A stretch of 10,157 nucleotides of DNA. Source: Sedimenticola sp. (GTDB lineage Bacteria > Pseudomonadota > Gammaproteobacteria > Chromatiales > Chromatiaceae). How positions within the stretch are numbered: the stretch's first letter is position 1; each line of letters begins with the position of its first letter. A program made the position numbers and the translations under genes. Below the pieces are notes generated by a model. That model did not search any database. It was not told where the DNA came from and worked only from the letters and a program-made list of their open reading frames with translations. Shown piece by piece: positions 1 to 6,273 of the stretch. Where the stretch lies: contig JAPHUG010000411.1 of NCBI GenBank assembly GCA_026197195.1, forward strand, positions 1 through 10,157, given 5' to 3'.

Positions 1-813
1 ACAGCCACGATAGAAACGTCGCCACAGGCCCTTACCTAGAAAAAAGAACAAGCCCGATACGATACCTATATGAAGTCCGGAGATCGCCATCAAGTGGTTG
101 GTGCCGGTCTGTCGAAACAGCTCCCACTGCGCTGAACTGATACGACTCCGATCACCTATTACTAAAGCGCGCGCAATTCCCACTGCCGAAGCGTTGTGAA
201 CCTGTTCATCAAGCGCCTTTCCAATGTGCTCACGAGCCTGGTTAAACAGGTCGACCGATCCAGCGGGCGCTATCCGATGGTTATCATGACTCTCCCTGAC
301 ATAGCCTGTAGCCCGGATACCTCGGCTAAAAAGGGTTCGCTCATAGTCAAAACTGCCTGCGTTAGACAAACCATGGGGACGTTTCAGGCGCAACAGAAGT
401 TGCCATTGCTCTCCGACCGATATGACAGGTGCATTTTTGTACCAACTGACCAGTAATCGCTTTGGTGGCGACACTGGATCACCCTGATAAGTCATCGATT
501 CTACTTGGAATTCAAATCGGGTACGTTGTGAGTTTGAATCAGGGAGAGAGAACACCCGCCCCTTCACCAGGAGATCTTCCCCCTCCAGTGTGGGGTCCAG
601 TCCAGAACTGAGTGTCTGATGTCCCTGTAAGGCAGCCCATAAAAAACCTGCCAAAAGAAACACCAATGACTGAAGAGTGGAATGCCTTCGGAAAAGCCAG
701 ATGGCTAAACCTGTCAGCGGGATCAGCCCTAGCACCACAAGTAACTTGGGCAATTCCGACTGATACTGGAGCAGAACGACTCCAGCCACAAAGGCGACTG
801 TTTGCAAGATCAT
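1..813 (-). CDS. comEC: DNA internalization competence protein ComEC/Rec2, N-terminal part (cut by window edge)
   Basis: This is the inner-membrane channel that carries single-stranded DNA into the cytoplasm during natural transformation. The reading frame runs unbroken from an ATG at 813 to base 1, giving 271 residues; full-length family members are about 700-800, so the C-terminal two thirds lie outside the window. Hydrophobic segments fall at about residues 3-33 and 34-60. They are followed by the soluble DUF4131-type region, with the family-typical RLKRPHGLSN (142-151) and FDYERTLFSRGIRATGYV (155-172). The Competence-domain hallmark TNHLMAISGLHIGI (238-251) then leads into the next membrane helix. 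The ATG follows a purine-rich AGGGAAGG. The gene is divergent from the DUF2062 gene. From memory, comEC, DUF2062 and lolCD lie together in Pseudomonas-type genomes too. The family assignment is secure; whether the cell is transformable cannot be told from here. Confidence 0.93.
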   Translation of the reverse strand, partial: MILQTVAFVAGVVLLQYQSELPKLLVVLGLIPLTGLAIWLFRRHSTLQSLVFLLAGFLWAALQGHQTLSSGLDPTLEGEDLLVKGRVFSLPDSNSQRTRFEFQVESMTYQGDPVSPPKRLLVSWYKNAPVISVGEQWQLLLRLKRPHGLSNAGSFDYERTLFSRGIRATGYVRESHDNHRIAPAGSVDLFNQAREHIGKALDEQVHNASAVGIARALVIGDRSRISSAQWELFRQTGTNHLMAISGLHIGIVSGLFFFLGKGLWRRFYRGC

Positions 814-1031
814 CTTCCTTCCCTGGATGAATGATAGATTGCGAATGTGATATCACTTTAAATCTTAATTGATTTAAAAACCAGTCTTCCCCCTTCAATT
901 AACCTGAAGATAGGCAAAAGAGACTAAGTAACTGGAGAAACCTGCCGATTGTATAGTTACTGGTCAAATGATGTTTACCATGCTTCAATACCCAGCGCCT
1001 GTGTAGGGGATTGAATGAGAATTGAGGTTGT
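814..1031. promoter_or_regulatory. Divergent intergenic region between comEC and DUF2062 gene, with two abutting palindromes
   Basis: This 218-base AT-rich stretch must hold the promoters of both divergent genes. It contains a perfect 10-bp palindrome, GTGATATCAC (847-856). Directly next to it is a perfect 8-bp inverted repeat, with arms TTTAAATC (857-864) and GATTTAAA (871-878) around a 6-base centre. On the plus strand TATAGT (952-957) is the best -10-like hexamer for the DUF2062 gene, but no convincing -35 lies 17 bases upstream. The palindromes lie 34-65 bases upstream of the comEC start codon. A regulator-binding role is inference. Confidence 0.4.
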
Positions 1032-1541
1032 ATGCCGAAAAACCTGATTAAACGTTTTACGCCAAACCATGAAACGATCCGCAATCACAAGCATTTACAG
1101 ATTTTTGGCCAGCTGCTGCATGATCCAAACCTGTGGCACCTGAATCGTCGCTCGGTTGCTGGTGCCTTTGCCGTTGGACTGTTCTGGGCCATGATTCCTA
1201 TGCCATTCCAAATGGTGGCCGCGGCAGCTACAGCCATACCGACCCGGGTCAATATGCCCTTGTCGGCTGCACTTGTGTGGATATCCAATCCCATCACCAT
1301 GCCACCGATGTTTTATTTCAATTACCTGGTGGGTACTTGGATCATGGACGAGCCGGCCATGAACGGTCATTTTGAGTTGACCATGGAGTGGTTCACGCAA
1401 AGCATGAGCCACATCTGGCAACCGCTCTATCTTGGTAGTCTCGTCTGTGCGGTTGTTGCGTCACTGGTAGGTTATGTGGCGATACGTGGGCTCTGGCGGA
1501 TGCATATCATCAGTAACTGGAAGAGTCGCCGCAACAAGTAA
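1032..1541 (+). CDS. DUF2062 family membrane protein
   Basis: This 169-residue protein belongs to the DUF2062 family, an uncharacterised inner-membrane family; no biochemical function is established that I know of. After a basic N-terminus come hydrophobic segments at about residues 42-70, 77-104 and 133-154, and a basic tail (SRRNK). The family hallmark NPITMPPMF sits at 86-94, and a proline-rich turn (AMIPMPFQ) at 53-60. The ATG at 1032 follows TTGAGG at short spacing and is preferred because the family starts with a similar basic segment. The gene converges on lolD with only 7 bases between stop codons. No strong intrinsic terminator lies between them, so their transcripts probably overlap. 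The lol/comEC setting hints at an envelope role, which is inference only. Confidence 0.88.
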   Translation: MPKNLIKRFTPNHETIRNHKHLQIFGQLLHDPNLWHLNRRSVAGAFAVGLFWAMIPMPFQMVAAAATAIPTRVNMPLSAALVWISNPITMPPMFYFNYLVGTWIMDEPAMNGHFELTMEWFTQSMSHIWQPLYLGSLVCAVVASLVGYVAIRGLWRMHIISNWKSRRNK

Positions 1542-1548
1542 CTCGCTT

Positions 1549-2244
1549 TTATTGATCCGTCACCGCACCCAGGACGCCGTCAGAAAGCGTTAATACACGA
1601 TCCATACTTTCCGCCAAACCCATATCATGCGTGACCACAATAAAACTGGTCGCCAGATCCCGGTTCAACTCCAGCATCAATTCATAGACTTGCCGAGCTG
1701 TTTTCTGATCCAGATTTCCAGTCGGTTCATCGGCCAAAACGCAACGGGGATTATTGACCAGGGCTCTGGCTACTGCAGCCCGTTGACGCTCACCGCCGGA
1801 AAGCTCTCCCGGCTTATGCCCGACGCGATGCTCCAGGCCGACCCGGCCAAGCATCTCTTCAGCACGCTTATGGGCCTGCTCTACAGTCGTTTCACCAATC
1901 AGTAATGGCATCGCCACGTTTTCCAATGCGGTAAACTCGGGCAAAAGATGATGAAATTGATAGACGAAACCGAGTGAACGATTGCGTAACTCACCACGCG
2001 CCTTTTCTGACATCCGGTTCAGCACCTTGCCATCCACAAGCACTTCACCACTGGTCGCCTTATCCAAACCACCCAGACAATGCAACAGGGTGCTTTTCCC
2101 GGAACCCGAGCTGCCTACGATGGCGATACGCTCACCTTTGTTAACACTCAATGTCACACCTTTCAGGACATCCACATTGAGATTTCCATCCTTAAAGGTA
2201 CGGGTCAGTGATTCGCAGGCAATAACGATCTCTTGATCACTCAT
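1549..2244 (-). CDS. lolD: Lipoprotein-releasing ABC transporter ATP-binding protein LolD
   Basis: This is the cytoplasmic ATPase of the Lol exporter, which extracts outer-membrane lipoproteins from the inner membrane and hands them to the periplasmic chaperone LolA. The 231 residues contain Walker A GSSGSGKS (44-51), the Q-loop with the LolD-typical stretch [10 protein letters not shown] (95-104), signature LSGGERQ (148-154), Walker B with catalytic Glu (CVLADEP, 168-174), a D-loop (GNLD) and the switch His (VVTHD, 203-207). The length is normal for LolD (about 230). The start ATG lies inside the last codons of the upstream permease gene (8-bp overlap), which indicates translational coupling. 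MacB-type ATPases are similar, but the FHHLLPEF stretch and the LolC/E-type partner favour LolD. Confidence 0.96.
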   Translation of the reverse strand: MSDQEIVIACESLTRTFKDGNLNVDVLKGVTLSVNKGERIAIVGSSGSGKSTLLHCLGGLDKATSGEVLVDGKVLNRMSEKARGELRNRSLGFVYQFHHLLPEFTALENVAMPLLIGETTVEQAHKRAEEMLGRVGLEHRVGHKPGELSGGERQRAAVARALVNNPRCVLADEPTGNLDQKTARQVYELMLELNRDLATSFIVVTHDMGLAESMDRVLTLSDGVLGAVTDQ

Positions 2245-3484
2245 AGCGAAGCGCCTCAGCCGGTTGTGTTCTGGACGCGCGCCATGCTGGATAGAGGGTG
2301 GCCAGCAACGTAATCAGGAACGCACTGATGCTGATCATTCCCACATCATTCCAATCCAGTTCTGATGGAAGCGAGCTGATGTAGTAGATATTGGGGTCCA
2401 GGAAGTTGACACTGAAGGCCTCTTCAATTGATTTAACCAGTGACTCAAGATTAAGCGATAGCAGGATACCCCCCACAATACCCAATAACGTACCCACAAA
2501 TCCGATGGTTGCACCCTGCACCATAAAGATACCCATAACACTGCGAGGTGAGATACCCAGGGTTCGTAAAATGGCAATATCGCTCTGCTTGTCCGTCACC
2601 ACCATAACCAGCGTTGAGACAATATTAAACGCTGCGACCGCAACGATTAAAAACAGGATGAGAGACATCATGCGCTTCTCTGTTCTTAGCGCACTGAAAA
2701 AATTCCGATGCTGATGGGTCCAGTCACTCACCCGGTAGACACCCGGCAACGCCTTGGCCAGTTCTCTGGATACCTGGGGAGCGAGATACAGGTCATCGAG
2801 TTTCAATCGAACACCCGACACACCCTCCCCCATTTTCAGTAATTTGGCAGCATCCTGCATATGAATCAGGGCCAGTCCCCGATCATATTCCCCCATTCCC
2901 ACTTCAAAGATACCAATAACGGTAAATCGTTTAAGGCGGGGCATGGCACCTGCGGGGGTCACCCTGATCTGTGGCGTAACCACCGTCACCTTATCCCCGA
3001 CACTGACTCCCAGCAGAAGTGCCAACTCCTTTCCAAGGATGATGTCAAAGCTACCGGCAGTGAGGGTATCAAGACGCCCCATCAGCATATGCTCGCCCAC
3101 CTCCGACACTCTGGGTTCAAGCTCGGGAAGGATACCCCGCAATATTGCCCCATTTACCTTTTGACCGTTCGTCAACATGGTCTGGGCCTCAATAAACGGG
3201 GCCTGGCCGAGTACCCTGGGGTGGCTGGTGGAGAGGTCCATCGCCTCTTGCCACTCAACCAGGTTGTTCTGGTAAGAAGCAATGGTGGCATGAGAGGTCA
3301 TTCCGAGAATTCGTTCACGGACTTCCTTATGAAACCCATTCATAACAGAAAGGACGGTAATCAGGGCGACGACACCCAGCATGATCCCCAGCATGGAGAT
3401 CATGGATATGAATGAGATGAAGTGGTTGCGGCGCTTCGCGCGCGTGTATCGCAGACCAATATAGAGTTCGAGAGGCTTATACAT
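2237..3484 (-). CDS. lolC: Lipoprotein-releasing ABC transporter permease, LolC/LolE family
   Basis: This is the membrane subunit of the Lol exporter, which works with LolD to release lipoproteins to LolA. The 415 residues match the family length. The N-terminus [20 protein letters not shown] is typical of LolC/E. Membrane segments lie at about 24-48, 272-297, 315-345 and 381-402. A large periplasmic domain (about 50-265) separates the first two. A proline-rich loop at about 168-183 ([15 protein letters not shown]) sits where the LolA-binding Hook of E. coli LolC is found. The protein ends in the conserved [17 protein letters not shown]. coli has separate lolC and lolE flanking lolD; here only one permease is present and the next gene after lolD is convergent. 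It may therefore act as a homodimer (LolF type), unless a second copy lies elsewhere. No clear Shine-Dalgarno precedes the ATG. Confidence 0.93.
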   Translation of the reverse strand: MYKPLELYIGLRYTRAKRRNHFISFISMISMLGIMLGVVALITVLSVMNGFHKEVRERILGMTSHATIASYQNNLVEWQEAMDLSTSHPRVLGQAPFIEAQTMLTNGQKVNGAILRGILPELEPRVSEVGEHMLMGRLDTLTAGSFDIILGKELALLLGVSVGDKVTVVTPQIRVTPAGAMPRLKRFTVIGIFEVGMGEYDRGLALIHMQDAAKLLKMGEGVSGVRLKLDDLYLAPQVSRELAKALPGVYRVSDWTHQHRNFFSALRTEKRMMSLILFLIVAVAAFNIVSTLVMVVTDKQSDIAILRTLGISPRSVMGIFMVQGATIGFVGTLLGIVGGILLSLNLESLVKSIEEAFSVNFLDPNIYYISSLPSELDWNDVGMISISAFLITLLATLYPAWRASRTQPAEALRYE

Positions 3485-3530
3485 AGGGGCGCATTAAACC
3501 ATATTCTGAAAAAAAACACCTTTATGTTTC

Positions 3531-3544
3531 GGGATCTAGATCAA
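3531..3544. promoter_or_regulatory. FNR/ANR-like dyad upstream of lolC and the small secreted-protein gene
   Basis: GGGATCTAGATCAA matches the FNR/ANR consensus TTGAT-N4-ATCAA at 8 of 10 fixed positions and contains the perfect 10-bp palindrome GATCTAGATC (3533-3542). It lies in the 108-bp gap between the divergent lolC and the small secreted-protein gene. For lolC a centre at -41.5 would put the transcription start near 3496, with a -10 candidate CAGAAT. For the plus-strand gene the dyad would overlap the promoter and could only repress. A short match like this can arise by chance. Confidence 0.25.
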
Positions 3545-3546
3545 AA

Positions 3547-3555
3547 TGCTATATT
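3547..3555 (+). promoter_or_regulatory. Candidate extended -10 promoter for the small secreted-protein gene
   Basis: TGC followed by TATATT (3550-3555) fits an extended -10 element in AT-rich DNA. The -35 region is poor (TTTCGG at 3527-3532, spacer 17). The predicted start would be near 3562, giving a short leader ending in CAGGAG (3577-3582), 10 bases before the ATG at 3593. Confidence 0.4.
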
Positions 3556-3592
3556 TTACATTAGAGAATTTTAGGACAGGAGTTCCAAAATC

Positions 3593-3883
3593 ATGAAATC
3601 CATAACAGCACTGTTTCTGGCCATTGCGCTGACCTTCGTTGCCCCGCTCAGTGTGGCCGATGTACTCCTGCTTGAAGCGATACACGAGGCACCCGCAAAT
3701 AACAGCGAGGGGCTACCTCGTCCCCGTACCGGCCAGACCATGGACACCGTTCGAAGCCGCTTTGGCGCACCTGCCCAAGAGATGCCCTGGGTTGGCGAAC
3801 CACCCATCAGCCGCTGGATTTATGACGATTTCACGGTTTATTTCGAGCATGAGTACGTTATTAATACCGTGGTACACCGTTAA
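3593..3883 (+). CDS. Small secreted protein with BamE/SmpA-like signature
   Basis: This 96-residue protein has a Sec signal peptide: Lys2, a hydrophobic core at about 5-19, and likely cleavage after SVA (residue 22), leaving about 74 residues in the periplasm. There is no lipobox Cys, so it is not a lipoprotein. The mature part has a glycine- and proline-rich lead (GLPRPRTGQTMDTVRSRFGAP). The conserved-looking VGEPPISRWIYDDFTVYFE then runs to the C-terminus. The arrangement of a Thr/Met-x-x-V-x-x-x-F-G-x-P helix, then a short loop, then W-x-Y-x-x-F-x-V-Y-F strands resembles the small BamE/SmpA-OmlA fold, and I recall similar unnamed proteins in other gammaproteobacteria. No function is known to me. 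The Shine-Dalgarno CAGGAG supports the start. It is divergent from lolC and lies 42 bases upstream of the aguA start. Confidence 0.8.
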   Translation: MKSITALFLAIALTFVAPLSVADVLLLEAIHEAPANNSEGLPRPRTGQTMDTVRSRFGAPAQEMPWVGEPPISRWIYDDFTVYFEHEYVINTVVHR

Positions 3884-3890
3884 CTTTTCC

Positions 3891-3912
3891 AACACCGGCG
3901 CCCGCCGGTGTT
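3891..3912 (+). repeat. GC-rich perfect hairpin just upstream of aguA
   Basis: AACACCGGCG (3891-3900) and CGCCGGTGTT (3903-3912) are perfect complements. In RNA the stem would be about 9 bp with a 4-base loop. No T-run follows on either strand, so it is not a standard intrinsic terminator. It sits between the stop codon of the secreted-protein gene and the ribosome binding site of aguA (AGGA at 3916-3919). It could stabilise the upstream message, attenuate, or act with Rho. Confidence 0.6.
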
Positions 3913-3925
3913 GACAGGAACACTC

Positions 3926-4969
3926 TTGAAACAACAATACAGCCTTCCCGCTGAATGGGTGGCACAATCGGCCGTGATGTTGACCTGGCCACACGCAAAC
4001 ACTGACTGGGCCGAACAACTGGAAACAGTGGAACAGGTCTATCTCACACTCACGCAGCAGATCACCCGCTTTCAGCCGCTGCTGATTGTCTGTAATAGCC
4101 CTCAGCACCAGAAGACAGTAGCAGAAAAGATTGCTCAGTATGGGATCAGTACCGCACGGATAAGTTTCGCCCTTGCGGCCTCCAATGACACCTGGGCTCG
4201 GGATCACGCTCCGCTGACCTGTATTGGAAATGATGGCGCACAGTTGCTGGATTTTCAGTTCAATGGCTGGGGCAACAAATACCCATCAGAGCTGGATAAC
4301 CAGATAAGCCAGACACTTTTTGAAGCCGGTACCTTCGATAGCACCCCGCACCAAACCATCCCCTTGATTCTGGAGGGTGGGGCTATAGAAACAGACGGCG
4401 ATGGCACCCTGCTGGCAACTCGCAGCTCGGTCTTGACCGAGAGCCGCAACCCCGGTCTATCGCAGGCTGACATCGAGGCAATACTCTCAAACGCGCTAGG
4501 TTTCGATCGTTTTCTCTGGCTGAACCATGGGCATCTGACCGGTGATGATACAGATGGTCATATCGATACCCTGGCACGTTTCGCAGATTCTGAAACCATT
4601 CTCTACGCCACAGCTACAGCTGATGATCCGGATCTTCCTGAAATGGAAGCCATGGCAGCCGAACTGAGGCAGTTCAGACAACGTGACGGCCAACCCTACA
4701 AACTGGTGCCCCTTCCAGCCATACCACCTATCACCGACGAGTCAGGTGAAAGAGTGCCAGCAGGCTATGCAAACTTTCTGATTATCAATCAGGCTGTACT
4801 GTTGCCGATCTATAACATCACAGAGGATGAAGCCGCACTCCGCTGCCTTGAACGCTGTTTTCCAGGTCGTGAGATTATCCCGATAGACTGCATGCCGCTG
4901 ATTCGGCAAAATGGCAGTCTGCACTGTATTACGATGCAGTTTCCAGAGCCGGTGACGATCGCCAGATGA
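3926..4969 (+). CDS. aguA: Agmatine deiminase
   Basis: This enzyme hydrolyses agmatine to N-carbamoylputrescine and ammonia in the cytoplasm, the first step of the arginine-decarboxylase route to putrescine. It belongs to the PAD_porph branch of the guanidino-group-modifying superfamily. From the chosen TTG start the protein has 347 residues. It shows PAEWVAQSAVMLTWPH (8-23), NDTWARDHAP (87-96) with substrate-contacting Asp/Arg, LEGGAIE (149-155), the catalytic His in DDTDGHID (His212) and the nucleophilic Cys in GSLHCITMQ (Cys334). Many homologues have GG-N-hydrophobic-HC here, so NGS is a mild variant. A longer frame opens at GTG 3908, but that codon is inside the hairpin arm, whereas TTG 3926 has AGGA at good spacing and matches family N-termini. 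The second enzyme of the pathway follows after 98 bases. Confidence 0.93.
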   Translation: MKQQYSLPAEWVAQSAVMLTWPHANTDWAEQLETVEQVYLTLTQQITRFQPLLIVCNSPQHQKTVAEKIAQYGISTARISFALAASNDTWARDHAPLTCIGNDGAQLLDFQFNGWGNKYPSELDNQISQTLFEAGTFDSTPHQTIPLILEGGAIETDGDGTLLATRSSVLTESRNPGLSQADIEAILSNALGFDRFLWLNHGHLTGDDTDGHIDTLARFADSETILYATATADDPDLPEMEAMAAELRQFRQRDGQPYKLVPLPAIPPITDESGERVPAGYANFLIINQAVLLPIYNITEDEAALRCLERCFPGREIIPIDCMPLIRQNGSLHCITMQFPEPVTIAR

Positions 4970-5067
4970 TTGCGGGGTAGCTCATTGATGACTTGGTGAG
5001 CCCAGCTTTCAGACGACAACAGCCGATTCGATTTTGACTTGCGACAAACCCGTTCGGATAGCGAAAT

Positions 5068-5961
5068 ATGGCCCATTCAAAACAGCTTAAAACTGCCCTT
5101 ATTCAGCACGCCTGTTCAGACAATACTGAACGCAATAGGTCACTGATTACTGAAAAGATCAGACAAGCCGCTGACCAAGGTGCAGTATTGATCGTACTGC
5201 AGGAGCTACATAACAGTCTCTACTTCTGCCAAACAGAGGATACCGCCCTTTTCGATTTGGCCGAAACCATCCCAGGTCCCTCTACCGAGCATTTCGGGGC
5301 ACTGGCCAAAAAGCTGGGTGTGGTCATCGTCACCTCACTTTTTGAAAAACGTGCAGCCGGTCTTTATCACAACACGGCCGTGGTGTTGGATTCTGACGGG
5401 TCACTTGCAGGTCGATACCGGAAGATGCATATCCCGGACGACCCCGGTTTTTACGAGAAATTTTATTTTACTCCGGGTGATCTGGGGTTTAAGCCGATTC
5501 AGACGTCTGTCGGAAAACTGGGGGTACTGGTGTGCTGGGATCAATGGTATCCCGAAGCAGCCAGGCTCATGACACTGGCGGGGGCCGAACTGCTTATCTA
5601 CCCCACCGCGATTGGCTGGGACCCCAATGACACGCCTGATGAACAGCAGCGCCAGCAAGATGCCTGGGTCACCGTTCAAAGGGGCCATGCCGTGGCCAAT
5701 GGCCTGCCACTCCTCGCCTGTAATCGCATTGGCCATGAAATCGATCCCTCTGGGCAGAGTGCCGGCATTATCTTCTGGGGGCACACCTTTGCCGCAGGCC
5801 CACAGGGAGAGACGCTGGGCGTAGCCGGTGTTGAAGAAGAGACATTAATCGTGGATGTTGATCTGCAACGAAGTGAAGCCGTGCGGCGTATCTGGCCTTT
5901 CCTACGAGATCGACGTATTGAATCATTTAGCGATTTGAGTCGGCGCTATATCGACGAGTAG
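5068..5961 (+). CDS. aguB: N-carbamoylputrescine amidase
   Basis: This nitrilase-superfamily enzyme hydrolyses N-carbamoylputrescine to putrescine, carbon dioxide and ammonia. Its 297 residues match the family length. The catalytic triad is visible: Glu46 in LQELHNSLYFCQ, Lys119 in RYRKMHIPDDPGFYEKFYF, and Cys156 in GVLVCWDQWYPEAAR. The HIPDDPGFYEKFYFTPGD stretch and a C-terminal FLRDRRIESF are characteristic of the AguB branch rather than of other carbon-nitrogen hydrolases. The ribosome binding site is weak (GGATAG about 8 bases before the ATG). Co-orientation with aguA, 98 bases upstream, makes a two-gene putrescine module likely. Substrate assignment rests on the family and this pairing. 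Confidence 0.94.
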   Translation: MAHSKQLKTALIQHACSDNTERNRSLITEKIRQAADQGAVLIVLQELHNSLYFCQTEDTALFDLAETIPGPSTEHFGALAKKLGVVIVTSLFEKRAAGLYHNTAVVLDSDGSLAGRYRKMHIPDDPGFYEKFYFTPGDLGFKPIQTSVGKLGVLVCWDQWYPEAARLMTLAGAELLIYPTAIGWDPNDTPDEQQRQQDAWVTVQRGHAVANGLPLLACNRIGHEIDPSGQSAGIIFWGHTFAAGPQGETLGVAGVEEETLIVDVDLQRSEAVRRIWPFLRDRRIESFSDLSRRYIDE

Positions 5962-6016
5962 CCGGGTACGAAGGCAGTCCTGTTTGCTGTCTTCACTCCT
6001 TCTCTGTCTTACCCGG
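5962..6016. terminator. Nested inverted repeat between convergent genes, possible terminator
   Basis: Directly after the aguB stop codon, CCGGGTA (5962-5968) pairs perfectly with TACCCGG (6010-6016). Inside it, GAAGGCAG (5970-5977) pairs with CTGTCTTC (5987-5994) with one G-U wobble. There is no proper T-run on either side. It lies where the aguB transcript meets the 3' end of the minus-strand small gene, whose last codons form part of the structure, so a weak bidirectional terminator or 3'-end stabiliser is plausible. Confidence 0.35.
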
Positions 6017-6229
6017 AAGATCGAAGGGCACGACGGTAGAGGTGGGCTGCTCATCAATAAAATGGGGGCGCGCCTGCGCCTCACCCGCCTCCTCACTCAA
6101 CTCCTTTTCCCGCGCCGTTATCATACCAAGGCAGACCCGCATATCCTGAATGGTCTCATCTGTTAACGGGTGACGCATACCTGGAGGTGGCGTGGTATCA
6201 CGAATCACGGCCGTTAATACCTTACGCAT
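5993..6229 (-). CDS. Small conserved protein of unknown function downstream of the PRK-like gene; true start probably upstream
   Basis: From the ATG at 6229 the frame encodes 78 residues. Its core, PGMRHPLTDETIQDMRVCL followed by a charged helix (TAREKELSEEAG) and RPHFIDEQPTSTVVPF, resembles a small soluble family I recall from gammaproteobacteria, sometimes labelled 'segregation and condensation protein A' without good reason. I do not know its function. Homologues seem to carry some 15 more residues before the VLT segment. The frame here is open upstream, adding 14 plausible helical residues (ITSEREKDRDILYA) back to an ATC at 6269-6271. A strong AGGAG (6280-6284) lies 8 bases before that ATC, whereas the ATG at 6229 has no ribosome binding site. 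No ATG, GTG or TTG occurs in the frame before 6229. The AGGAG lies in the last codons of the PRK-like gene, so translation is probably coupled to it. Confidence 0.7.
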   Translation of the reverse strand: MRKVLTAVIRDTTPPPGMRHPLTDETIQDMRVCLGMITAREKELSEEAGEAQARPHFIDEQPTSTVVPFDLPGKTEKE

Positions 6230-6273
6230 GGCATACAGGATGTCCCGGTCTTTTTCTCTTTCGGAAGTGATGG

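Noticed and set aside
840..855. TGCGA-N6-TATCA resembling a CRP-S competence site before comEC
   Set aside because: The right half matches only 3 of 5. Its centre is about 35 bases from the start codon, so activation from -41.5 would begin transcription inside the gene.
539..898. 119-codon minus-strand frame
   Set aside because: It overlaps the comEC frame, whose ComEC motifs are unmistakable. This frame has low-complexity Gly/Ser/Pro-rich content and no recognisable domain, and its start has no ribosome binding site.
1500..1560. Intrinsic terminator between the DUF2062 gene and lolD
   Set aside because: Only 7 bases separate the stop codons. A TTTT run exists, but I find no stem of more than 4 bp before it.
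2861..3415. 184-codon plus-strand frame
   Set aside because: It lies antisense within the lolC/E-type permease gene, is rich in His/Gly/Gln without domain features, and is a shadow of that gene.
4974..5013. Hairpin in the aguA-aguB gap (GGG...GCTCA with TGAGCCC)
   Set aside because: The stem is interrupted by a bulge and has a long loop without a T-run; too weak to call.
5034..5062. TTGACT plus GATAGC as a promoter for aguB
   Set aside because: The -10 matches only 3 of 6, and the transcription start would fall on the ATG. Expression from upstream of aguA is more likely.
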